Assembly: GCA_942490855.1 (NCBI GenBank)
Contig: CALNYS010000004.1
Coordinates: 1,116,001-1,180,000 of the forward strand
Source: CALNYS01 sp942490855
GTDB lineage: Bacteria > Planctomycetota > Phycisphaerae > Phycisphaerales > UBA1924
Direction of reading: 5' to 3'
Length of the DNA: 64,000 nucleotides
Shown: piece after piece, positions 35,995 through 44,504 of the stretch
Position numbering within the stretch: position 1 is the stretch's first letter
Layout of the letters: every line of letters starts with the position of its first letter
Program-made: the position numbers and the translations under genes
Notes under the pieces: model-generated
Seen by the model: only the letters and a program-made list of their open reading frames with translations
Databases searched by the model: none
What the model was told of the DNA's origin: nothing

Positions 35995-36825
35995 CTACAG
36001 GTGAACGATGATGCGCAGACGGACCTTCACGACCTCGCCGGGCCCCAGCGCGTCGATGCGCTCGCCGCGGGCGCGCCAGCGGTAGATCACGTTGATGTAC
36101 GGGCGGTCGATGTCGGGGTTCCCCGACGAGCCCAGACGCTCGACGCGGGTCACCTGCTGCGGGCCCTCGGGACCGAACGAGATCTCCACAAACAGCGGCT
36201 TCGGGCGCGCGGTCACGCTGGTGTAGGCGCTGAAGTCGGGGCCCTTGCGCGTGGTGAGGATCTCCAGCCCCTCGGCGGCGATCGGCTTGCCCCACTGGAT
36301 TCTGACGGGCGCTTCCAGACTGACCGCGTCCGCCTCGCGCTCGGCGTCGCCCGGCTTGGGCGCGGGTTCTGATTGCTGCGGCGCCCCTCGGCTCGCCTCG
36401 GCCGGCCGCGGCTCGACCCGCTCCTCTGGCGCGTCCTCCGCGATCGTCAGATCAACCTCCCGCAGCGCGCGCACGACGGCGTCCAGCGCGGCCGCGGCCG
36501 CCCGCGTCGTCGCCTCGGCCTGGCGCGCGACCATCTCGCGGACCGCGCCGGGCACGCCCGGGGTCCCGCCGCCGGCCGTCTGCGCCGCCTGCTCCACCGT
36601 CGATTCCTTCGCCTGGTGCTCCGTGGGCGTCTCGAAGCCGATCCAGGTGATCGTCGCGGCGTTCGATTCGCGGATGCCCAGGTCGGTGCGTTCCCGCGCC
36701 GGGGAGGGCGAGGCGCCGGGGGCGACCAGCCAGTCGGCGCTGAGCGCGACCAGCCCGCCGGCGTGCAGGAGCACGCTCAGGGCGGCCGCAACGCCGATTC
36801 TGGCTGAAAAACCGCGTTCGACCAT
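35995..36825 (-). CDS. TonB-like energy transducer protein
   Basis: A 276-residue protein with one N-terminal helix (GVAAALSVLLHAGGLVALSA), a long Ala/Glu/Pro-rich periplasmic linker, and a compact C-terminal domain (KPLFVEISFGPEGPQQVTRV, then DRPYINVIYRWRA). This architecture is that of TonB-type proteins spanning the periplasm. An ExbD homologue is encoded 1.3 kb away, but no ExbB is visible. Substrate receptor unknown. The TonB call rests on architecture more than on sequence identity. Confidence 0.75.
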   Translation of the reverse strand: MVERGFSARIGVAAALSVLLHAGGLVALSADWLVAPGASPSPARERTDLGIRESNAATITWIGFETPTEHQAKESTVEQAAQTAGGGTPGVPGAVREMVARQAEATTRAAAAALDAVVRALREVDLTIAEDAPEERVEPRPAEASRGAPQQSEPAPKPGDAEREADAVSLEAPVRIQWGKPIAAEGLEILTTRKGPDFSAYTSVTARPKPLFVEISFGPEGPQQVTRVERLGSSGNPDIDRPYINVIYRWRARGERIDALGPGEVVKVRLRIIVHL

Positions 36826-36945
36826 GATGAGATGCTAGGCTCGGGCGGAACAATCCGCACGGAAACGGGTTTATCCCAAGAGACTTTCCTTGGTACGCGG
36901 GCGTTTCCTGCCCGAACGCCCACCCCACCTGAAAGGACACCCCAC

Positions 36946-38013
36946 ATGCTCACCCGTCTTCTCCCCGCCGCGGCCGCCGTGGTCTTCAGCGCTTCCGCCT
37001 TCGCCCAGACGCTCTCCCTGGGCGACGCGATGCCGACCATCGGCGACGACGCCAACTGGCTGCAGGGCAGCCCCGTCTCCGCGTGGGAGGAGGGGCAGAT
37101 CTACGTCCTCGACTTCTGGGCGACGTGGTGCGGCCCGTGCATCGCCAGCATCCCCCACATCAACGAGCTCTCCCAGAAGCACGCCGACGACGGGGTGAAC
37201 GTCATCGGCATGGCGATCTGGCCCCGCGAGGGCATGACCCCGACCGACGAGTACGTCCAGGAGCGTGGCGACGAGATGAGCTACCGCATCGCCGAGGACG
37301 TCGGCGGCAAGCTCGCCGAGCGCTACATGCGCGCGACCGGCTCCAACGGCATCCCGACGATCATGATCGTCAACCGCGCCGGGCAGCTCGTCTGGAAGGG
37401 CCACCCGATGAGCGGCTTCGACGACGCGCTCGAGTCGGTCATCGACGGCACCTTCGACCTCAACGCCGCCAAGAAGCTCGCGGCGATCGAGAAGCAGGGC
37501 AAGGAAATCCTCGCGACGGTGCGCGAGAAGCAGAACGCGCAGGACTGGGACGGCGTCGTCGCGGGCTACCGCCAGGTCGTGGAGCTCGATGGCTTCCCCT
37601 TCGCCGCGTACTACGGCTACCAGGCGTTCACCACCCTCGCGAGCTCGGAACGGGCGAACAGCCCCGAGCAGGCGTACACCTACGCGGGCCATCTCATGGA
37701 GCGTTTCGCCGGCGACGAAGAGGTCTTCAGCCACATGGCGCAGTTCATCGCGGAGGGGCCGATCGCCGACGAGTCGCGCGACCTTGACCTCGCGCTCAAG
37801 CTCGCCGAGACCGGTGTGAAGAACGCCCCCGCGAGCGAAGCCCTCCCCCACGCGATGCTCGCGTCCGTGCACCACGCCCGCGGCGAGCACGCCGCCGCGA
37901 TCAAGGCCCAGACGAAGGCCGTGGAGATCGCCACGAACGAGAAGGCCGACCCCCGCATGGTCAAGGAGTTCGAGGCGGCGCTCGATGAGTACAAGTCGCA
38001 CGCGACGAACTGA
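36946..38013 (+). CDS. exported TlpA-like thioredoxin protein with C-terminal helical repeats
   Basis: A 355-residue protein with a signal peptide (LTRLLPAAAAVVFSASAFAQ). The thioredoxin fold carries the redox motif WATWCGPCIAS and the cis-proline segment GSNGIPTIMIVN. The second half is helical with TPR-like repeats (ALKLAETGVKNAP, HAMLASVHHARGEHAAAIKA). Likely an envelope thiol-disulfide protein. AAAGGA precedes ATG 36946, and a terminator follows. Confidence 0.9.
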   Translation: MLTRLLPAAAAVVFSASAFAQTLSLGDAMPTIGDDANWLQGSPVSAWEEGQIYVLDFWATWCGPCIASIPHINELSQKHADDGVNVIGMAIWPREGMTPTDEYVQERGDEMSYRIAEDVGGKLAERYMRATGSNGIPTIMIVNRAGQLVWKGHPMSGFDDALESVIDGTFDLNAAKKLAAIEKQGKEILATVREKQNAQDWDGVVAGYRQVVELDGFPFAAYYGYQAFTTLASSERANSPEQAYTYAGHLMERFAGDEEVFSHMAQFIAEGPIADESRDLDLALKLAETGVKNAPASEALPHAMLASVHHARGEHAAAIKAQTKAVEIATNEKADPRMVKEFEAALDEYKSHATN

Positions 38014-38043
38014 CCCACGAGTGTTGATCTAAACGATCCACAG

Positions 38044-38071
38044 CCCAGCCACCCGCGTGGCTGGGTTTTTT
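38044..38071 (+). terminator. rho-independent terminator
   Basis: Nine-bp perfect stem CCCAGCCAC/GTGGCTGGG with loop CCGC and six T. It ends the thioredoxin transcript and lies between convergent genes. Confidence 0.93.
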
Positions 38072-38086
38072 GATGCGCGAGCCGGA

Positions 38087-38500
38087 TCAGTCCTCGGGGC
38101 GCCCGATCACGCCGACGTCCTTGACCCCCGCGCCCGCGAGGGCGTCGAGCACGCGCAGGAGCGCGCCGCTGGGGGCGTCGGCGTCCGCGGCGACGAGCAC
38201 CCGCGTGCCTTCCTTCGCGAGCGTCACGACGCGCGCGCCGAGCTCGCCCGGGGCGGTCGCCTCGCCCTGCACGCGGACCGAGCCGTCGGCGAGGACCGTC
38301 ACCGCGACCACGTCCGTGCGATCGACCGCCTCGCCCGCGCTGACCGAGGGCAGCGTCACGTCGAGCGCGTCGGCCCGGACCATCAGGGCGACGGAGAAGA
38401 TGAAAAAGGTCAGCAGCAGGAAGACCACGTCAATCAGCGGCATGATCTCGAGCCGGGGCTCGTCGAGGTCGCGTTCCAATAACCGTCGTCTGGCCGCCAT
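38087..38500 (-). CDS. ExbD/TolR-family protein
   Basis: A 137-residue single-pass protein. After a basic cytosolic start (MAARRRLLERDLDEPRLEIM) the helix PLIDVVFLLLTFFIFSVALM carries the conserved membrane aspartate of proton-driven ExbD/TolR stators. The periplasmic domain follows (VTVLADGSVRVQGE, VLVAADADAPSGALLRVLDA). It normally works with ExbB/TolQ, which is not seen here. Divergent from trpE. Confidence 0.9.
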   Translation of the reverse strand: MAARRRLLERDLDEPRLEIMPLIDVVFLLLTFFIFSVALMVRADALDVTLPSVSAGEAVDRTDVVAVTVLADGSVRVQGEATAPGELGARVVTLAKEGTRVLVAADADAPSGALLRVLDALAGAGVKDVGVIGRPED

Positions 38501-38539
38501 GTGAACACCATAGTGCGCCCCCCGGCTACGATCCGCCCC

Positions 38540-40117
38540 ATGCTCACGCCGAGCCGAGACGAGTTCGTGACCCTGGCCCAGTCCGCGCCCGACGCGCGGC
38601 GCGCGATCCCCGTCTGCCTGCGCCTGCTCGCCGACCAGCTCACGCCCGTGCTCGCCTACCGCCGCCTCGTCGCTCCCGACGAGCGCACCGCGCCCTCGTT
38701 CCTCCTCGAATCCGTCGAGGGCGGGGAGAAGCAGGGGAGGCACTCCATCCTCGGCGCCCGCCCGGCGATCGAGGTCGTCGCGAAACAGAACCGCGTGAGC
38801 GTGGAGAACCACCGCACCGGCGAGCGCGATTCCTACGACGCCGACGACCCGCTGGGCGCCCTGCGCGACCTCACCGGGGGCGTCCGGTTCCTGCGACCCG
38901 AGGGGGCGCGCTTGCCCGCGGCGCCGCTGGGGGGGTGGTTCGGGTACGCCGCGTACGACACGGTGCGCTACGCCGAGCCGGGCAAGCTGTCCTTCGACAG
39001 CGCCCCGCCCGACGACCGCGACCTCCCCGACCTGCACTTTGCGCTCTACGACCAGGTGGCGGTCTTCGACCACGTCGAGAAGGTGGTGTACGCCGTCGCG
39101 GTCGCGACGCTCGAGCCCGGCGACGACCCCGGCGCGGCGTACGACGCCGCGGCCCGGCGCGCCGAATCGCTCACGCGCGAGCTCGAGGCGCCCGGCGAGC
39201 CGCTCCCCACGGGGCGCGTGGGCGACGCGGCGCAGCGCCCCGCGGAGATGCCCTCGAACCTCACCCGCGCGGCGCACGCGCAGATGGTGGCGCGGGCGCA
39301 GGAGTACATCGGCGCGGGGGACATCTTCCAGGTCGTCCTCGGGCAGCGGTTCGAGAAGCAAAGCGCGACCGACCCGTTCGAGGTCTACCGCGCCCTGCGC
39401 GCCGTCAACCCCAGCCCGTACATGGTGTACCTCCAGTCGCGCGGCTGCATCCTTGTCGCGTCGAGCCCGGAGATCCTCTGCCGGGTGCGTCACAGCGAGG
39501 GGGGGGCGCCGGTCGTCACCAACCGCCCGCTCGCGGGGACGCGCCGTCGCGGCGCGAGCGACGCCGAGGACCGGGCGCTCGAAGCGGACCTCCTCGCTGA
39601 TCCGAAAGAACGTGCCGAGCACGCGATGCTCGTGGATCTGGGGCGCAACGACGTCGGGCGCGTGGCGCGCCCGGGCAGCGTCCAGACGCCGGCGCTGATG
39701 GAGATCGAGCGGTACTCCCACGTGATGCACATCAGCTCGACCGTTACCGGCGAGCTCCGCGACGGGCTGGACATGTGGGACGCCCTCCGCGCGGCGCTGC
39801 CCGTCGGGACGATCTCGGGCGCGCCCAAGATCCGCGCGATGCAGATCATCGACGAGCTCGAGCCCATCCGGCGCGGGCCCTACGGCGGGGGGGTCGGCTA
39901 CGCCTCCCTCGAGGGGGACATGGATATCGCCCTGACCCTGCGCACCATCGTGGTCCCCACCGCGATGCGTTCGGGCGGCGGATGGGTGTATCACATCCAG
40001 GCGGCCGGCGGCATCGTCGCGGACTCCCAGCCCGAGGCGGAGTTCCAGGAGACGGTGAACAAGGCGGCGGCCCTGGCGCGTGCGATCGAGCTCGCCGAGC
40101 GGGCATTTGCTCTTTAA
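38540..40117 (+). CDS. trpE: anthranilate synthase component I
   Basis: A 525-residue enzyme making anthranilate from chorismate in tryptophan synthesis. The N-terminal feedback-site element FLLESVEGGEKQGRHSILG is present. The chorismate-binding core shows NPSPYMVYLQ, RPLAGTRRRGASDAED, MLVDLGRNDVGRVARPG and GTISGAPKIRAMQIID. No trpG or trpD is adjacent, so the gene is separate from a trp operon. The start ATG 38540 is close to the divergent exbD, so the shared promoter region is only about 40 bp. Confidence 0.96.
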   Translation: MLTPSRDEFVTLAQSAPDARRAIPVCLRLLADQLTPVLAYRRLVAPDERTAPSFLLESVEGGEKQGRHSILGARPAIEVVAKQNRVSVENHRTGERDSYDADDPLGALRDLTGGVRFLRPEGARLPAAPLGGWFGYAAYDTVRYAEPGKLSFDSAPPDDRDLPDLHFALYDQVAVFDHVEKVVYAVAVATLEPGDDPGAAYDAAARRAESLTRELEAPGEPLPTGRVGDAAQRPAEMPSNLTRAAHAQMVARAQEYIGAGDIFQVVLGQRFEKQSATDPFEVYRALRAVNPSPYMVYLQSRGCILVASSPEILCRVRHSEGGAPVVTNRPLAGTRRRGASDAEDRALEADLLADPKERAEHAMLVDLGRNDVGRVARPGSVQTPALMEIERYSHVMHISSTVTGELRDGLDMWDALRAALPVGTISGAPKIRAMQIIDELEPIRRGPYGGGVGYASLEGDMDIALTLRTIVVPTAMRSGGGWVYHIQAAGGIVADSQPEAEFQETVNKAAALARAIELAERAFAL

Positions 40118-40147
40118 CCGCGGCGCGCCTCGGGTATGATGGGCACT

Positions 40148-40489
40148 ATGTTCAACGCCGCCGCCCAGCCCACGCTCTGCCCCGACGAGAAGACCAAGCA
40201 GCCCTGGCTGTGGAACGTGGTCCTTATCGACGACGACGAGCACTCCTACGAGTACGTCATCACGCTCGCCCAGGAGCTGTTCGCTCACCCGCTGGAGCGG
40301 GCGTACCAGATCGCCAAGACGGTCGATTCCGACGGTCGAGCGGTCCTCAAGACCACCCACCGCGAGCTCGCGGAGCTCAAGCGCGAGCAGGTGATCGGGT
40401 TCGGGCGCGACCTGCTGATCTCCTCCTCGACCGGCCCCATGCGCGTCGTCCTCGAGCCTGCCGAGCACGAGGCTGACGGCGACGAGTGA
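40148..40489 (+). CDS. clpS: ClpS-like protease adaptor
   Basis: A 113-residue ClpS-like adaptor that delivers N-degron substrates to ClpA/ClpC. WNVVLIDDDEHSYEYVI and ELAELKREQVIGFG identify the fold. Two pocket positions differ from E. coli: NDD is DDD, and the VH motif is VD (KTVDSDGRAVL). The start may instead be ATG 40136 or 40139. TATGAT at 40135 resembles a -10 element. The stop overlaps the next gene (GTGA). Confidence 0.88.
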   Translation: MFNAAAQPTLCPDEKTKQPWLWNVVLIDDDEHSYEYVITLAQELFAHPLERAYQIAKTVDSDGRAVLKTTHRELAELKREQVIGFGRDLLISSSTGPMRVVLEPAEHEADGDE

Positions 40490-41415
40490 CCCGCCCCCGG
40501 GTGGTCATCGCCGAGCCGCTGCACCCCGACCCCGTCGCGTGGCTGCGCGAGCGGGCGGACGTGGTTGAAACACTGAGCGACGAGACGCTGCGGGACGCCG
40601 ACGCGCTGATCGTGCGCACGTACACGCGCGTGGACGCGGCGCTGCTCGCCCGCGCCCCGCGCCTGCGCGTCGTCGGGCGGGCCGGGGTCGGGACGGACAA
40701 CATCGACCGAGCCGCGTGCGAGCCGCGGGGGATCCGCGTCGTCTGCACGCCCGACGCGAACACAAGCGCGGTGGTGGAGTACGTCCTCTCGGCGATCTTC
40801 TCGCGCCTGCGCCCGATCGAGCCGGCGGCGCCCGGCATGGACGCGCGGGCGTGGGAGGCGGCGCGCACAGCGGCGATCGCGCCGCGGGAACTCAGTGAGT
40901 GCGTCGTCGGGATCTGGGGATTGGGGCGCATCGGCAAGGCCCTGGCCCGGGCGCTCGCGCCGCTGGCGGGCGGGGTGATCTACCACGACCTGGTCGAGAT
41001 CCCCGAACGCGACCGCGCCGGCGCGCGCCCGGTGAGCGAGCGGGGACTGCTTGAAACGAGCGATATCGTGTCGATCCACGTGGACGGGCGCGCGACGAAC
41101 CACGCGCTCGTCGGCGCGCCGCAGCTGGGGTACATGCGCCCGCACGCGCTGCTCATCAACGCGTCGCGCGGGATGGTCGTTCACGCGGCCGCGCTCGCCG
41201 AGCACATGGGGCGCTGCGAGGGGTTCCGCGCCGTGCTCGACGTGCACGCGCCCGAACCGATCGCGCGGGACAACCCGCTGCTGGAGACGCCCGGCGCGAC
41301 GCTGACGGCGCACGTCGGCGCGGCGACCGCGAAAGCCAAGCTCGCGATGAGCTGGGTGGTGCGCGGTGTGTACGAGGCGATGGATCACGGCACGACGTCT
41401 GGCCCCTTGCGCTGA
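40486..41415 (+). CDS. D-2-hydroxyacid dehydrogenase (phosphoglycerate dehydrogenase-like)
   Basis: A 309-residue NAD-binding dehydrogenase coupled to clpS by a GTGA overlap. GRAGVGTDNIDRAAC, VVGIWGLGRIGKAL and LLINASRGMVV (catalytic Arg) are clear; the glutamate is in DVHAPEP and the histidine in TAHVGAAT. Lacks the C-terminal ACT domain of full SerA. Its substrate is uncertain; the second such gene in the window. Confidence 0.9.
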   Translation: MTRPRVVIAEPLHPDPVAWLRERADVVETLSDETLRDADALIVRTYTRVDAALLARAPRLRVVGRAGVGTDNIDRAACEPRGIRVVCTPDANTSAVVEYVLSAIFSRLRPIEPAAPGMDARAWEAARTAAIAPRELSECVVGIWGLGRIGKALARALAPLAGGVIYHDLVEIPERDRAGARPVSERGLLETSDIVSIHVDGRATNHALVGAPQLGYMRPHALLINASRGMVVHAAALAEHMGRCEGFRAVLDVHAPEPIARDNPLLETPGATLTAHVGAATAKAKLAMSWVVRGVYEAMDHGTTSGPLR

Positions 41416-41465
41416 GGGGCGCTCGTGTTCTGGAAACAATCAATCACACAACCGGAGGGCGTGAT

Positions 41466-42140
41466 ATGTCGCTCAGCGTTATCGGCGCAGGCTTTGGAAG
41501 GACGGGGACCGCGTCATTGAAAGTGGCGCTGGACCTGCTCGGCGTCGGGCCGTGCTACCACATGAGTGAGGTCTTTAAAACCCTGGCGCACGTCGCGCTG
41601 TGGGAGCGCGTCGGAGACGGGGGGTTGGACTGGGACGAGATCTTCGGCGAGTACGGCTCGGCGGTGGACTACCCGACGTGCACGTACTGGCGCGAGCTCA
41701 GCGTGCGCTACCCGAAGGCCAAGGTCATCCTGACGGTGCGCGACGCCGAGAAGTGGTTTGAGTCCACGCAGGAGACGATCCTGTCGCCCCGGATGGTCGA
41801 GTATTCGGAGCCTTCCCCGCTCGGTCCGATGCTCAAGAAGACAGTGTGGGACACGATGGACGGGCGGATTCACGACCGGGAGTTCATGGTCGACCACTTC
41901 AACCGCCACGTCGAGGAGGTGAAGCGGACCATCCCCGCGGAGCGGCTTCTGGTGTACGAGGTGAAGCAGGGGTGGGAGCCCCTGTGCGCGTTCCTCGGTC
42001 TCGCGGTTCCGAGCCAGGAGTTCCCGCGGGTGAACAGCCGTGAAGAAACCGCGGCCGCGTTCGCGGCGCTCTGCTCGTCCGGGACGGACGCCGCCGCGCT
42101 CGCGGAAGTGGCCGAGCGCGTGCACCGCACCAGCGGCTGA
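41466..42140 (+). CDS. sulfotransferase-family protein (Sulfotransfer_4-like)
   Basis: A 224-residue protein. The N-terminal phosphosulfate-binding loop reads VIGAGFGRTGTASLKVALDL. The 3'-phosphate motif area is KVILTVRDAEKWFEST, and the C-terminal segment is ERLLVYEVKQGWEPLCAFLG. These place it in the family of bacterial homologues of NAD-dependent-like sulfotransferases. GGAGG precedes ATG 41466. Acceptor unknown. Confidence 0.88.
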   Translation: MSLSVIGAGFGRTGTASLKVALDLLGVGPCYHMSEVFKTLAHVALWERVGDGGLDWDEIFGEYGSAVDYPTCTYWRELSVRYPKAKVILTVRDAEKWFESTQETILSPRMVEYSEPSPLGPMLKKTVWDTMDGRIHDREFMVDHFNRHVEEVKRTIPAERLLVYEVKQGWEPLCAFLGLAVPSQEFPRVNSREETAAAFAALCSSGTDAAALAEVAERVHRTSG

Positions 42141-42153
42141 GCGTCGCGCCTCG

Positions 42154-43497
42154 TTAGAGACAGTCGCCCCACGTCGCGAGGAGGATCGCGAGGTCGCCGG
42201 CGTCAACCGTGCCCGACATGTCAAAGTCGCCGGGGCCGCTGGTGCTCCACGCGGCGAGGAGTGCGGCGAGGTCGGCCGAGTCGACGGCGTTGTCGGCGTT
42301 GAGGTCGCCGGCGCAGGGGGCGGGGTCGAGGTTGATGTCCCAGCCGATGACGCTGAACGCGAGCAGGTCGGCGTAGGTGAGGTACCCGGGGTGGGCGCCC
42401 TGACCCGGGCCGTTGGGCGAGCTGGTGGTCGGGTCCATGACCCCGATGTTGGGCGTGATGCCGAGGAGGTCGTCGTCCTTCCAGTGGCTGGCCTGGCGCC
42501 CGTCGCCGCCGAAGCTGCCGGTGGAGAAGCGGTAGACGGTGTCGAGCGGGGCGCCGGGGACGGCGTTGACCTGATCGAGCGCGGCCTCGACGCCGCGGCG
42601 CGTCTCGCGGGCGACGCTGGAGAAATCAGCGAGGTTCGCCGGGTCGTTCGAGACCCCGTCGATGCCCACGCGGAAGGTGTCGAGCGTGGTGAGGAAGTCG
42701 CCGAACGAGAACCCATCGGTCGAGCTGATGAAGCCGAGCATGTGCCCGATCTCGTGCGTCATGACGTAGACGGTGTCGACGAAGCCCTCGGTGAGCCCGT
42801 CGCTGGGGTCGTTGTCGAAGTCGAAGTCGGTGTTGAAGACGATCGACGCGTCGGCGAACCCGCCCGAGGTGTCCACGGGGATGCCCAGCGCGCGGGCGTT
42901 GGCGGTGGTGACCTCGATGCCGTCGAAGGAGAAATCGTCGGTGGAGGTGAAGCCATTGTTGGTCTCGGCGTCGAGCTCGGGGTCGGGGAGCGCGGAGACG
43001 AGCGTGGACTCGGCGGCGCCGGCGTCGGCGATCGCGAGCGAGCGGAACTCGTCGTAGTCGATGTTGAAGCGGTTGCTCGACGCGGCGCCGATGTAGCTGA
43101 CGTTCGAGACGAAGCCGACGTCGATGATGATGGTCACGTTGTCGCTGATGCGGGCTTCCCAGACCTCGGCCGCGAGCTCGAGGCCCGCGACGAACGCGGG
43201 GTCCGAGGCGACGTCCGGGTCGAGGTTGAACTGCACGTCGAACCCGCCGCGGGCGGGGTTCACGCTCGCGCGCACGAGGTCGCGTTCGGCGAAGTGCGCG
43301 CGGATGTCGCGGGCGAGGAGGTCGGTCTTGTGCGCGACGACGATGGTCCCGTCGGCGTCGAGCGAGGAGCGGTGATCGTGCCCGCACGAGAGGCCGCCCG
43401 GCGAGGGGGCGAGCATCTTGGTGGCGACGTGACCGGGCGCGGCCGCGAGAGCGGACGTGGCCGAGAGAAGCGAGACAACAGCGAGGGCGCGCGACAT
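42154..43497 (-). CDS. exported metalloprotease (NF038122-like) with dockerin-like C-terminus
   Basis: A 447-residue protein with a signal peptide (MSRALAVVSLLSATSALAA). The zincin motif THEIGHMLGFIS matches the HExxHxxGF zinc site, and the lower-half segment has AYSVIGWDI-like LAFSVIGWDINL. This arrangement resembles the family NF038122. Two dockerin-type Ca-binding repeats end the protein (GDLNADNAVDSADLAALLAA and DFDMSGTVDAGDLAILLA). Exported protease, probably surface-bound; substrate unknown. Confidence 0.87.
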   Translation of the reverse strand: MSRALAVVSLLSATSALAAAPGHVATKMLAPSPGGLSCGHDHRSSLDADGTIVVAHKTDLLARDIRAHFAERDLVRASVNPARGGFDVQFNLDPDVASDPAFVAGLELAAEVWEARISDNVTIIIDVGFVSNVSYIGAASSNRFNIDYDEFRSLAIADAGAAESTLVSALPDPELDAETNNGFTSTDDFSFDGIEVTTANARALGIPVDTSGGFADASIVFNTDFDFDNDPSDGLTEGFVDTVYVMTHEIGHMLGFISSTDGFSFGDFLTTLDTFRVGIDGVSNDPANLADFSSVARETRRGVEAALDQVNAVPGAPLDTVYRFSTGSFGGDGRQASHWKDDDLLGITPNIGVMDPTTSSPNGPGQGAHPGYLTYADLLAFSVIGWDINLDPAPCAGDLNADNAVDSADLAALLAAWSTSGPGDFDMSGTVDAGDLAILLATWGDCL

Positions 43498-43614
43498 AGT
43501 GGTCCTCCCACGAACCGGTAGAGGGCGCCGGAGGACGCCCGCGACTGAGCCAACCCTACGGGCAATCGCCCGTTTGGGCTACGTTTTTCCCCGATGTTGG
43601 CGTACGCTTACGCC

Positions 43615-44361
43615 ATGCCAGAGCTCTCGGTGAACATCGATCACGTCGCGACCCTCCGCAACGCACGCATGGGGCACGAGCCCGACCCGCTGCGCGCCGC
43701 GCACGAGGTGGAGCTCGGCGGCGCCGACGGCGTCACCGTCCATCTGCGGGAAGACCGGCGACACATCCGCGACGAGGACGTCCACCGCCTGCGCGACGCG
43801 GTGAACGTGCGTTTTAACCTCGAGATGGCGGCGACGGATGAGATGGTTGCGATCGCCCTCGCGGTGCGCCCGCACTCGGTGATGCTCGTCCCAGAGGGAC
43901 GGCGCGAGGTGACGACCGAGGGCGGGCTGGACGTCGCCGGGCAGCTAGCGCACCTCGCCGGGGTCGTGGAGCGGTTCCGGGACACGTGCTCGTTTGTGTC
44001 GGCGTTTATTGACGCGGACCCGCGTCAGGTGGACGCGGCGGCCGAGGCCGGCTTTGCCATCTGCGAGGTCCACACCGGGCCGTACGCCGCGCGCCACCGC
44101 GACCACGGCGGGGACCTGCGCCAGGCGCCGCTCGCGGAGGAGCTCGAGCGCGTCCGCGCGGCCGGCGAGCGGATCCGCTCGGCGGGCATGCGGTTCAACG
44201 CCGGGCACGCGCTGAACTACCACAACGTGCGCCCGATCGCGGGGCTCGAGGGTGTGGAGGAACTGCATATCGGGCACGCCGTGATCTCACGCGCGATCTA
44301 CGTCGGGCTCCGGGGCGCGACGCGTGATATGCGGGATCTGGTCGGGTCTCGCGGCGAGTGA
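43615..44361 (+). CDS. pdxJ: pyridoxine 5'-phosphate synthase
   Basis: A 248-residue TIM barrel making pyridoxine 5'-phosphate in the DXP-dependent vitamin B6 route. Motifs: SVNIDHVATLRNAR, VTVHLREDRRHI, VRFNLEMAAT (catalytic Glu), CEVHTGPYA and RFNAGHALNYHNV. ATG 43615 matches the family start; ATG 43594 would add seven residues. Divergent from the metalloprotease gene. Confidence 0.96.
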   Translation: MPELSVNIDHVATLRNARMGHEPDPLRAAHEVELGGADGVTVHLREDRRHIRDEDVHRLRDAVNVRFNLEMAATDEMVAIALAVRPHSVMLVPEGRREVTTEGGLDVAGQLAHLAGVVERFRDTCSFVSAFIDADPRQVDAAAEAGFAICEVHTGPYAARHRDHGGDLRQAPLAEELERVRAAGERIRSAGMRFNAGHALNYHNVRPIAGLEGVEELHIGHAVISRAIYVGLRGATRDMRDLVGSRGE

Positions 44362-44466
44362 TGAAGGCGGGGCGGCGGCGGAATGATGTTTGGGTTGTGT
44401 TTATTATCTAGAACGCTCTAAGTATATGTAATACAGATATTTATTGGATGTTCAGAGAGTGCGTAT

Positions 44467-44495
44467 TTGGATTCTTTACGTGTTTCTGATACAGT
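44467..44495 (+). promoter_or_regulatory. putative sigma-70 promoter of folC
   Basis: TTGGAT (44467-44472) and TACAGT (44490-44495) are 17 bp apart in an AT-rich stretch. Start of transcription would fall within a few bases of the folC ATG at 44505, implying a leaderless or nearly leaderless mRNA. No ribosome binding site is visible, which fits. Confidence 0.4.
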
Positions 44496-44504
44496 GGCTC
44501 GACT

